Part shown: positions 1 through 5,756 of the stretch, piece by piece
Layout: each line of letters opens with the position of its first letter
Position numbering within the stretch: the stretch's first letter is position 1
Source of the DNA: an uncultured Clostridium sp.
Lineage (GTDB): Bacteria; Bacillota_A; Clostridia; TANB77; CAG-508
NCBI GenBank assembly: GCA_938045355.1
Contig: CALIMU010000164.1
Coordinates: 1 to 5,764 of the forward strand
Reading direction: 5' to 3'
DNA: 5,764 nucleotides
Translations under genes and position numbers: made by a program
The notes under the pieces: generated by a model
The model's input: only the letters and a program-made list of their open reading frames with translations
The model's database searches: none
Told to the model about the DNA's origin: nothing

Positions 1-1
1 A

Positions 2-700
2 GAATTATATAATGAATATATATTAGGAAAAATAAGAAGCAAAAAAGAACAGATATCATATATATTTGAAAAGCTTGAAGAAGATGAGAATATAAGAATA
101 TATTTATTAAAAGAAAATGTGTATAATAAAATAACAAATGATATTAACCCAGAAGGAATAATGTTTAGGGTCAAAATGAATAATGAAATATCTAATATAA
201 GAGATTCTGAAAAAGAAGAAGATGGATTTAATAAAAATATTAGAATAGTATTTGAAAATATATCAGATCCTGGAAATTTAGGTACTATCATAAGGACGGC
301 AGTAGCAGTAGGTCTTGATAAAATATATATAAGTACAAATAGTGTTGATATATATTCACATAAGGTTATAAGGGCAAGTGCAGGAATGATATTTAGAATA
401 AATATTATTGAAAAGCCAATAGAAGAAATTGTAGAAGGTCTAATAAAAGAAGAATACAATTTAATTAAAACTAAGATGAATGGAGAAAACTTATACACAT
501 TTACAGAAAAAAATGTGCAAAAAGGAAAAGAAAAAATAGCAATATTTTTTGGAAATGAGGCAAATGGGATAAGTAATTATCTTGATCAAAATATAATGGA
601 AAGTATATGTATTCCAATGCATAGAGATACGGAAAGTTTAAATTTAGGTGTATCTTTTTCAGTAATAATCTATGAATTATATAGAGCAAATTTATTATAA
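2..700 (+). CDS. TrmH/SpoU-family RNA 2'-O-methyltransferase, 5' end cut by the window edge
   Basis: This enzyme transfers a methyl group from S-adenosylmethionine to a ribose 2'-OH in RNA. The close family members act on 23S rRNA, but the target nucleotide cannot be read from sequence. The frame is open from base 2 with no stop, so the gene starts outside the window; 232 residues are visible. The GTG at 119 lies inside the substrate-binding domain and is not a convincing start. Fragment residues 1-60 form the end of that N-terminal domain (…VYNKITNDINPEGI, like the 'PQGI' element of relatives). The three SpoU knot motifs follow: NISDPGNLGTIIRT around 86-99, FFGNEANGI around 182-190, and IPM…ESLNLGVS around 204-218. 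The D-Y-S-H-K-V-I-R-A-S-A-G segment between motifs 1 and 2 is also typical. About 30 residues are probably missing, judged from usual family length. No clear terminator follows, so some read-through into the next gene is possible. The family is certain; the specific target is unknown. Confidence 0.93.
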   Translation, partial: ELYNEYILGKIRSKKEQISYIFEKLEEDENIRIYLLKENVYNKITNDINPEGIMFRVKMNNEISNIRDSEKEEDGFNKNIRIVFENISDPGNLGTIIRTAVAVGLDKIYISTNSVDIYSHKVIRASAGMIFRINIIEKPIEEIVEGLIKEEYNLIKTKMNGENLYTFTEKNVQKGKEKIAIFFGNEANGISNYLDQNIMESICIPMHRDTESLNLGVSFSVIIYELYRANLL

Positions 701-705
701 AAAAA

Positions 706-734
706 TTGAAAAAATTATATATCTGTGATATCAT
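706..734 (+). promoter_or_regulatory. Sigma-A-type promoter for the DUF4364 gene
   Basis: The -35 box TTGAAA (706-711) is separated by exactly 17 bases from the -10 box TATCAT (729-734). The -10 carries the extended TGn element (TGA, 726-728). The predicted transcription start near 741 would give a leader of about 60 nt before the ATG at 800. This is a good match in an AT-rich gap where chance matches are common, but optimal spacing plus the extended -10 make it credible. Confidence 0.6.
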
Positions 735-756
735 TAACTAGAGAAAAAAGGTAGTA

Positions 757-783
757 TTATATTAATATTATGTATTAATATAA
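757..783 (+). repeat. Perfect 11-bp inverted repeat in the leader of the DUF4364 gene
   Basis: The arms TTATATTAATA (757-767) and TATTAATATAA (773-783) are exact reverse complements around a 5-base loop (768-772). The repeat lies downstream of the predicted start site and ends three bases before the ribosome binding site at 787. It could be an RNA hairpin affecting translation or a protein-binding palindrome. It is all A/T, so the hairpin is weak and a chance origin is not excluded. Confidence 0.5.
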
Positions 784-786
784 GAT

Positions 787-793
787 AAGGAGG
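787..793 (+). promoter_or_regulatory. Strong ribosome binding site of the DUF4364 gene
   Basis: AAGGAGG, a perfect Shine-Dalgarno core, lies six bases before the ATG at 800. It is the strongest plus-strand ribosome binding site in the window and fixes the start codon. Confidence 0.85.
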
Positions 794-799
794 TAGAAA

Positions 800-1519
800 A
801 TGCAATATACCTCAGATGATGCATTGGCAGTAGCAGAAAATAAAATTTTGATGTTATATATTTTAGAAAAAGTTAAAAAAGATATAGCATATAAGGTATA
901 TTTAGAATTAGTCACAACACTTACAGAAATAAATTATTTTGTTTTTCATGAAACTTTAGAAGAATTAATTGAAGAAGGATATATATTAAAAAACGAAAAG
1001 ATCAGATATATTGATGGAGACAAAACATTTGATGAGGTTTTAAAAGAAGGACAAGAATCTGAATGGGATAAAAGTTTGGAAGATAAAGAAGAAAAGATTA
1101 TAACATATAGATTATCTAAACTTGGAGAAGATTCATTAAAAGTGGCTATAAATATGATACCTGGTATAAGTAAATTGAAAATTGATACAGAATTTAAAAA
1201 ACATTATAAACTTATAAAACAAGATTTTTCAGTTTCAGCAGATTACCTTCCAGAAAAAAATAAGGTTATATGTAAAGCTGGAGAAGATGACATAAATATT
1301 ATAAGGGTAGAGCTTATGATAAATTCAGTAGAACAAGCTAAGAAGATTGTTAGAAACTGGAAACAAAAAGCAGATACTTTATATCTAGATATAATAAATA
1401 TATTATCTAAAACAGAAGAAGATGAATTAGAAAAATCTAATATGACAATAGATCTTTATGAAGAAATGGTATCTGAAAGAAAAGAAGAAGAAAGTAAGAG
1501 AAAAAGAGAAGAACAATAA
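800..1519 (+). CDS. DUF4364 family protein (winged-helix-like, possible DNA-binding protein)
   Basis: This protein is recognised as DUF4364 from its opening block (residues 8-25, ALAVAENKILMLYILEKV), the winged-helix-like continuation through LEELIEEGYI (53-62), the Y-R-L-S-K-L-G wing/helix segment (103-109), and the C-terminal domain with DYLPE and the EQAKKIVRNWK block. The biochemical role of the family is unknown. Its N-terminal half resembles small winged-helix regulators, which is inference only. At 239 residues it is longer than the roughly 170-190 I expect. The extra length comes from an acidic insertion at about residues 65-100, between the winged-helix halves, and a charged tail rich in E, K and R after about residue 205. 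No signal peptide or membrane segment is visible, so it is cytoplasmic. It has its own promoter, a strong ribosome binding site and a downstream hairpin, and so looks like a single-gene unit. Confidence 0.85.
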   Translation: MQYTSDDALAVAENKILMLYILEKVKKDIAYKVYLELVTTLTEINYFVFHETLEELIEEGYILKNEKIRYIDGDKTFDEVLKEGQESEWDKSLEDKEEKIITYRLSKLGEDSLKVAINMIPGISKLKIDTEFKKHYKLIKQDFSVSADYLPEKNKVICKAGEDDINIIRVELMINSVEQAKKIVRNWKQKADTLYLDIINILSKTEEDELEKSNMTIDLYEEMVSERKEEESKRKREEQ

Positions 1520-1534
1520 AAATACAAAGAATCG

Positions 1535-1578
1535 AAAAGATGATATGGTATTATATTATTAATGACATACCATCTTTT
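1535..1578 (+). terminator. Probable intrinsic terminator after the DUF4364 gene
   Basis: AAAAGATG (1535-1542) pairs with CATCTTTT (1571-1578). GTAT (1548-1551) can continue the stem with ATAC (1567-1570) across a 5-base bulge, and ATGGTA/TACCAT is an alternative inner pairing. The stem ends in CTTTTATTAT, giving only a short T-run, so termination may be partial. The location right after the stop codon and before the next promoter fits a terminator. Confidence 0.55.
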
Positions 1579-1639
1579 ATTATATTAAAAATATATTGTT
1601 AAAAGTATGAAATAAACATAAATAAATATTGTATAATCG

Positions 1640-1668
1640 TTGAAAAAAGTAGAAGTATATAATATTAT
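1640..1668 (+). promoter_or_regulatory. Predicted promoter of the xth–AI-2E–popT operon
   Basis: TTGAAA (1640-1645), a 17-base spacer and TATTAT (1663-1668) give a good sigma-A-type promoter with a leader of about 20 nt before the ATG at 1695. An isolated TATAAT also occurs at 1632-1637 but has no good -35 at a suitable distance. The -10 region lies inside a perfect AT palindrome (1656-1671). Confidence 0.5.
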
Positions 1669-1671
1669 ATA
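1656..1671. repeat. 16-bp perfect palindrome overlapping the operon's -10 box
   Basis: TATATAATATTATATA reads identically on both strands and covers the predicted -10 of the operon. It could be an operator half-site pair, or simply an AT-rich -10 region that happens to be symmetric. Confidence 0.35.
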
Positions 1672-1694
1672 AGAATAAATGGAAAGGAAAATAG

Positions 1695-2447
1695 ATGAAA
1701 TTAATATCTTGGAATGTAAATGGAATAAGAGCAGCATATAATAAAGGATTTAATGATTTTTTTGATAAAGAAAATGCAGATATATTTTGTATACAAGAAA
1801 CAAAAATGCAGGAAGGACAATTAGATATAACTAAAGAAGGATATTATGTTTACCTGAATAGTGCAGAGAAAAAGGGATATTCAGGAACAGCAATATGGAC
1901 AAAGGAAAAACCTATTTCTGTTAGATATGGAATTAATATAGAAGAACATGATAAAGAAGGAAGAGTTATAACTTTAGAATTTGAGAAGTTCTTTATGGTA
2001 AATGTATATACGCCAAATGCTAAAAGAGGATTAGAAAGATTAGAATATAGAGTTAAATGGGAAAAAGACTTTAGATCATATTTAGAATCACTTAGGAAAT
2101 TAAAACCTATTATACTTTGTGGAGATTTAAATGTTGCACATAAAGAAATTGATGTAAAAAATGATAAAGCAAATAGAGGACAAGCAGGTTTTACAGATGA
2201 AGAAAGAAAAGAACTTAATGAATTATTTGATTTAAAATATATAGATACATTTAGAAAGTTTTATCCTAATGAAGAAAAGTTTACATGGTGGTCATATTTT
2301 GGTAAGGCAAGAGAAAAAAATGTTGGATGGAGAATAGATTATTTTATAATATCAGAAGAACTTAAAGACAATTTAAAAGATGCTAAAATATATGATGATA
2401 TAATGGGAAGTGACCATTGTCCTGTTGGAATAGAAATAGAATTTTAG
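1695..2447 (+). CDS. xth: Exodeoxyribonuclease III (AP endonuclease, ExoA/Xth family)
   Basis: This cytoplasmic base-excision-repair enzyme cuts the DNA backbone 5' of abasic sites and removes 3'-blocking groups, with 3'-5' exonuclease activity on duplex DNA. The 250 residues match the family's usual length and all metal and catalytic elements are intact. These are the SWNVNG start with N7, the QETK box with metal ligand E35, NVYTPNA around Y105, GDLN with D144 and N146, WRIDYF at 212-217 with D215, and the terminal GSDHCP with D240 and H241. The AAAGGA ribosome binding site at 1683-1688 fixes the ATG. It is the first gene of a tight operon: the next gene's start is 16 bases after this stop. 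A repair enzyme with two membrane proteins is an unrelated functional mix, so shared transcription need not imply a shared pathway. I am very sure of this call. Confidence 0.97.
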   Translation: MKLISWNVNGIRAAYNKGFNDFFDKENADIFCIQETKMQEGQLDITKEGYYVYLNSAEKKGYSGTAIWTKEKPISVRYGINIEEHDKEGRVITLEFEKFFMVNVYTPNAKRGLERLEYRVKWEKDFRSYLESLRKLKPIILCGDLNVAHKEIDVKNDKANRGQAGFTDEERKELNELFDLKYIDTFRKFYPNEEKFTWWSYFGKAREKNVGWRIDYFIISEELKDNLKDAKIYDDIMGSDHCPVGIEIEF

Positions 2448-2451
2448 AATG

Positions 2452-2456
2452 AAAGG
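2452..2456 (+). promoter_or_regulatory. Ribosome binding site that selects the start at 2464
   Basis: AAAGG lies seven bases before the ATG at 2464. The in-frame ATG at 2449, one base after the xth stop, has no Shine-Dalgarno-like sequence in front of it. The internal start is therefore preferred, shortening the protein from 413 to 408 residues. Confidence 0.6.
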
Positions 2457-2463
2457 TAAAATT

Positions 2464-3690
2464 ATGGATATAAATAAAACAACAAATAAAAAACATAAAA
2501 CTATATTTTTGAAAATATTTGTTCTTTTAGTATGTTTGATGTTTGCATATAAGATAATAATGGGAGAAAGTAATATCTTTACTATTATAGGTAGTTTTTT
2601 ACAAACATTAAAGCCAATATTTTTTGCTATGTTTATAGCATATATATTATATATTCCAGCTAAAAGAATAGAATTGTTTTTAGAAAAGTCTAAGTCAAAG
2701 ATTATAAAAAACAGAGCAAAAGCTATAAGTATAGCAGTTGTGTACATAATAACATTATTACTTATAGTATCATTAATAGTTTTTGGTGGAAGAGTATTAG
2801 CTAAAAATTTCGAAGAACTCATAAAAATGATACCAAATTATGTAAATGATGCAATGAATTTTTTTAAGAACTTACCATCTGATAATATATTAACTAATTT
2901 ACATTTAGACGTTCAATTAGAAAAGTTAAAACAAATGGATATATATAAACAAATATTACAACAAATAAGTGTTTCAGATATAATTGTACAAGCAAAACTT
3001 GCACTTAATTTTGTAAATGGAATATTTGATGTATTTGTAATGATAATTGTTTCTATATATTTATTATATTCAAGAAAGGAAATACAAGGATTCTTCAATA
3101 AAACAATTACAGCATTTTTCAACCAAGATGTAAGTGATATTGTTTCAAAATATATAGAAAAAACAAATTATATATTTTTTAGGTTTGTTACAACACAAAT
3201 ATTAGATGGATTTATAGTTGCCATAATTGTAAGTATTGCACTTTCAATCATGAGAGTAAAATATGCGGTTGCTTTAGGATTTTTAATAGGTATATCAAAC
3301 TTAATACCATTCTTTGGGGCTATAATAGGAGTTGGAGTAACAGGAATTGTGACATTGTTTACAGGTGGATTTTCACAAGCATTATTCTCACTTGTAGTAA
3401 TTACAATATTACAACAATTAGATGCAAATATTTTAAACCCAATTCTTTTAGGGGAATCATTAGAAGTAAACAAGATACTTATAATAACATCTGTAATAGT
3501 TGGTGGAGCATATTTTGGACCAATAGGAATGTTCTTGGCAGTACCTGTTGTTACAATTATTACAGTTATAATAAATGATATATTAGATGAAAAATTAAGA
3601 AATAAGAAAATAGATAAGATATTAAGTAAAAGAAGAAAATTAAAGCTTTTAATTATAGAACAAAAAGATAAAAAAATAATACATAAATAA
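2464..3690 (+). CDS. AI-2E family transporter (PF01594 membrane protein)
   Basis: This polytopic inner-membrane protein belongs to the family named after the E. coli AI-2 exporter TqsA. Other members act as Na+(Li+)/H+ antiporters or have unknown substrates, so AI-2 export should not be assumed. Numbering from the ATG at 2464 (408 residues), hydrophobic segments lie at about 13-33, 50-64 and 88-112. An amphipathic extracytoplasmic-type stretch follows (about 113-175), then a segment at about 178-204 and the conserved C-terminal membrane block. That block carries the family's signature: ISNLIPFFGAIIG (N279-P282), LDANILNPILLG (D320, N325-P326) and GGAYFGPIGMFLAVP (about 347-361). The tail is strongly basic. 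It lies between xth and the DUF368 gene, with a gap of nine bases to the latter, so the two membrane proteins are almost certainly co-translated from one mRNA. No signal suggests decay or transfer. Confidence 0.9.
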   Translation: MDINKTTNKKHKTIFLKIFVLLVCLMFAYKIIMGESNIFTIIGSFLQTLKPIFFAMFIAYILYIPAKRIELFLEKSKSKIIKNRAKAISIAVVYIITLLLIVSLIVFGGRVLAKNFEELIKMIPNYVNDAMNFFKNLPSDNILTNLHLDVQLEKLKQMDIYKQILQQISVSDIIVQAKLALNFVNGIFDVFVMIIVSIYLLYSRKEIQGFFNKTITAFFNQDVSDIVSKYIEKTNYIFFRFVTTQILDGFIVAIIVSIALSIMRVKYAVALGFLIGISNLIPFFGAIIGVGVTGIVTLFTGGFSQALFSLVVITILQQLDANILNPILLGESLEVNKILIITSVIVGGAYFGPIGMFLAVPVVTIITVIINDILDEKLRNKKIDKILSKRRKLKLLIIEQKDKKIIHK

Positions 3691-3699
3691 GAGGTAAAT

Positions 3700-4635
3700 A
3701 TGAAATTTATACAACATATTATAATAGGGATTATAATAGGAATTGCAAATATTGTCCCAGGTGTTAGTGCAGGTACAATGTTTGTAATATTAGGAATATT
3801 TAAAAAATTAATAGATCAAGTAGAATTATGTTTAGATGAAGTCAAAATAATGTTAAAAAATATAACAAAATTTAAAGAAAAAGATGGTGGAATAAATGCA
3901 ATAGGGATAATGTTTAAAAACATATTTATGAGCCAAAAAACATTTCTTATACCAATAGCTATAGGAATGGTATTTGCAATATATTTTATTGCAAAATTAT
4001 TCTCAATACTTAATCCAGAACAAATATTATATAGAAATTATATATTTTTAGGATTAATATTAGGGGGAATACCTACATTATTTAAAGAATTAAAAAAAGG
4101 AACAGATATTAAGAATATTAAGGAAAGAAATATAAACATATATATATTTATGGCAATAGGGTTTGCAATGATGCTTGGATTATATTTATTAAAAGTTAAT
4201 GGATTAGGACTTAGAAAAGTAGGATATGAAGAATTGTCTATTGCAATGTCAATACCATTATTTTTAGTAGGAGCAATTGCAGCAGCATCAATGGTTATAC
4301 CTGGAATATCTGGATCAATGGTTGTTCTTATATTAGGATATTATGAACTTATGACAGCAAGTATAAGTAAGCTTAATATGGTATTTATAATACCATTTGC
4401 AATAGGAATACTTGTTGGAATTTTGGCAATATTAAAAATAATAAAATATTTATTAGATAATCATTATACAAAAACATATGCATGTATAGTAGGATTTGTT
4501 ATTGGATCACTTCTAATGGTATTTCCAGGACTTCCAATAGGTATTATTGGTTATGTAATTACAGTAATATGTATAATAATAGGAATAATGTTATCATATA
4601 TGGTTGAAAAATATTCAGAAAAAATACAAGACTAG
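3700..4635 (+). CDS. popT: DUF368 family membrane protein, PopT-type polyprenyl-phosphate transporter
   Basis: DUF368 (PF04018) proteins were shown in recent studies to return the lipid carrier undecaprenyl phosphate across the cytoplasmic membrane for reuse in peptidoglycan and surface-polymer synthesis, and were named PopT. The 311 residues are almost entirely hydrophobic helices. The hallmark is an inverted-repeat-like pair of re-entrant motifs: IVPGVSAGT (P20-T26) near the N-terminus and VIPGISGSM (P201-M207) in the second half, each followed by a LG(I/Y)(F/Y) helix. Both are intact here; the first has Ala at position 24 where many relatives have Gly. The start is supported by GAGG at 3691-3694, five bases ahead. 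It is the last gene of the xth operon, immediately followed by a strong terminator. The family is certain. Transport of C55-P is transferred from family knowledge and not tested here. Confidence 0.88.
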   Translation: MKFIQHIIIGIIIGIANIVPGVSAGTMFVILGIFKKLIDQVELCLDEVKIMLKNITKFKEKDGGINAIGIMFKNIFMSQKTFLIPIAIGMVFAIYFIAKLFSILNPEQILYRNYIFLGLILGGIPTLFKELKKGTDIKNIKERNINIYIFMAIGFAMMLGLYLLKVNGLGLRKVGYEELSIAMSIPLFLVGAIAAASMVIPGISGSMVVLILGYYELMTASISKLNMVFIIPFAIGILVGILAILKIIKYLLDNHYTKTYACIVGFVIGSLLMVFPGLPIGIIGYVITVICIIIGIMLSYMVEKYSEKIQD

Positions 4636-4657
4636 ATTATTAGATAGATATAAATGA

Positions 4658-4691
4658 AAAAGACTTCATAATAATTTTTATGAAGTCTTTT
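4658..4691. terminator. Strong bidirectional intrinsic terminator between convergent genes
   Basis: A perfect 14-bp stem is formed by 4658-4671 and 4678-4691 (AAAAGACTTCATAA and its complement) with a 6-base loop. The right arm ends in TTTT and the left begins with a run of A, so U-tracts are produced on both strands. It lies 22 bases after the popT stop and about 50 bases beyond the stop of the minus-strand gene, so it serves both. Confidence 0.92.
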
Positions 4692-4743
4692 AATTTAGTA
4701 AATATTATTATTTCAATTTTATTTTCTTATAATGATATCAGAA

Positions 4744-5676
4744 TTATAAACTTAAATTGTATAATTTGTTCTCCAACTCTGATATTATAAGTTTCGATAA
4801 TTCTTTTGTATCTGAATGTTTATCACATCCAGAAACTAAAATTGTTATAAATTCAGTTGAATTTAATTTATACAAAAGAAACAAATTTTTCCATCCTTTA
4901 AGAGTCCCAGTCTTTAATCCCCTTACATGAGGATTAAATTCAGGTTTATCTTTTCTTAAAAATGAATTTGTAGTTCTGAATATTTTTTTGTTGCTTATAC
5001 TTGTTTGAGGCTTTGCTGTTATTTCCAAGATTTCACTATTTCTTATTATCAGGTATCTTAGAAATTTATTTAGATCATTTATTTTAATTTTTTCTCTTCT
5101 AATCCCAGTGGGATCTAAAATGTTTAATCTGATCCCTAATAGATCAGAATAATAGTTATTTATCTCTTGAGAAATCCGTAATAACATCCATTCCCAATCA
5201 TCAAAATTGGAAATGAAACTGGAATCATTTAAGCTGATTCCAAATAGAACATTATAAACAAATCTACTTAATACATACACTGCGTCTGATGCAGATGGTA
5301 TTATTGCAAGATCTATAAGATCTATAATTCGATATTTTTCCCCTCTCTTTAATCCAACTTTAAATAGATACTTGTTTACATATTTGTTATTAATTTCTTC
5401 CCCAACCGTAGTTGAAGTAGTTGAATTTAACAGATTATGATCTTTTAGTACATGTAAGAAGTAATCAATTGTAAACAGCTTTATAATATTTGCAGGTATA
5501 ATTTCTGTGTTATTTCCATATATCTGTTTTTCATAAAAAATATCTGGTTTATTTATATAACTCAGACTTATGTTTAAATTTCCCGCATCATACCGTTTAA
5601 AGATGGTAAAGAATTTTGACTCCATCGATTTAATTATTTCTTCTACCTTAATATTTTTAAAAATACTCTTTTTCAT
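4744..5676 (-). CDS. Degenerate D-alanyl-D-alanine carboxypeptidase-like (S11/PBP5-fold) protein, likely cytoplasmic and inactive
   Basis: Active relatives are exported serine peptidases that trim the terminal D-Ala from peptidoglycan stem peptides. The S11 fold is recognisable by IIPANIIKLFT (60-69, where the family has PAS-x-x-K), VGLKRGEKYRIIDL (107-120), IPSASDAVYVLS (126-137), LDPTGI (187-192) and GLKTGTLKGWKN (253-264). The KTG box (255-257) is intact. The nucleophile serine, however, is Asn63 (codon AAT at 5488-5490; K66 is kept), and the SxN box reads S128-A-S130. No displaced SxxK sits in a plausible place: S228-N-K-K231 is in the wrong part of the fold. The N-terminus lacks a signal peptide, and an in-frame TGA at 5686-5688 plus AGGAGA four bases before the ATG excludes a longer start. 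There is no C-terminal membrane anchor. Its 310 residues cover one catalytic domain. The frame is intact with no stop or frameshift. Arginine codons include CGG (R28, R167) and CGA (R116), absent from all neighbours, which hints at acquisition. It could be a ligand sensor, a structural protein or an early-stage relic. The fold is sure; the function is unknown. Confidence 0.82.
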   Translation of the reverse strand: MKKSIFKNIKVEEIIKSMESKFFTIFKRYDAGNLNISLSYINKPDIFYEKQIYGNNTEIIPANIIKLFTIDYFLHVLKDHNLLNSTTSTTVGEEINNKYVNKYLFKVGLKRGEKYRIIDLIDLAIIPSASDAVYVLSRFVYNVLFGISLNDSSFISNFDDWEWMLLRISQEINNYYSDLLGIRLNILDPTGIRREKIKINDLNKFLRYLIIRNSEILEITAKPQTSISNKKIFRTTNSFLRKDKPEFNPHVRGLKTGTLKGWKNLFLLYKLNSTEFITILVSGCDKHSDTKELSKLIISELENKLYNLSL

Positions 5677-5680
5677 TTTA

Positions 5681-5686
5681 TCTCCT
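5681..5686 (-). promoter_or_regulatory. Ribosome binding site of the PBP5-like gene
   Basis: On the minus strand AGGAGA lies four bases before the ATG at 5674-5676 (AGGAG with five-base spacing). Together with the in-frame TGA at 5686-5688 it fixes the start and shows that no signal peptide was missed. Confidence 0.85.
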
Positions 5687-5715
5687 CACTTATAATAATA
5701 TTTACTATTTTTGTG

Positions 5716-5740
5716 TTCAATTCTTAATTATAGAATTGAA
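5716..5740. repeat. 9-bp inverted repeat overlapping the -10 box, operator-like
   Basis: TTCAATTCT (5716-5724) and AGAATTGAA (5732-5740) are exact reverse complements around a 7-base centre. The centre and one arm contain the predicted -10 of the minus-strand gene, so a dimeric regulator bound here would block transcription. The repeat has no adjacent T-run, which argues against a terminator. Confidence 0.55.
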
Positions 5741-5756
5741 TAATGTATTATGTCTA
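5727..5756 (-). promoter_or_regulatory. Predicted promoter of the PBP5-like gene
   Basis: Read on the minus strand, TAGACA (5751-5756; 5 of 6 to consensus) is followed by an 18-base spacer and a perfect TATAAT (5727-5732). The predicted start site near 5720 gives a leader of about 45 nt. The -10 sits within the 9-bp inverted repeat at 5716-5740. Confidence 0.6.

Noticed and set aside
501..734. Minus-strand open frame opposite the methyltransferase 3' end
   Set aside because: It has low-complexity F/L/I composition from antisense AT-rich DNA and overlaps conserved motif 3 of the real gene.
1632..1637. Isolated TATAAT upstream of xth as an alternative promoter
   Set aside because: No acceptable -35 lies 16-18 bases upstream (GAAATA at 17). 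The TTGAAA-N17-TATTAT pair just downstream is better.
2373..2822. Minus-strand open frame of 149 codons opposite the end of xth and the start of the AI-2E gene
   Set aside because: It lies antisense to two well-supported genes. Its hydrophobic look is a by-product of reading an AT-rich membrane-protein gene backwards, and no family signature is seen.
2913..3122. Small minus-strand open frame within the transporter
   Set aside because: It is an antisense shadow with no recognisable family features.
3168..3473. Minus-strand open frame inside the AI-2E transporter gene
   Set aside because: It is entirely antisense to the conserved C-terminal block of the transporter, with no recognisable domain.
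4727..4749. 7-bp AT inverted repeat (TTATAAT/ATTATAA) over the stop codon of the minus-strand gene
   Set aside because: It is short, all A/T, has a 9-base loop and no T-run. The nearby 14-bp terminator explains transcript ending.
4744..5676. Calling the PBP5-like gene a pseudogene
   Set aside because: The 310-codon frame is intact with a strong ribosome binding site, promoter and terminator. The lost active-site residues point to a pseudoenzyme rather than a broken gene, although early decay cannot be excluded.
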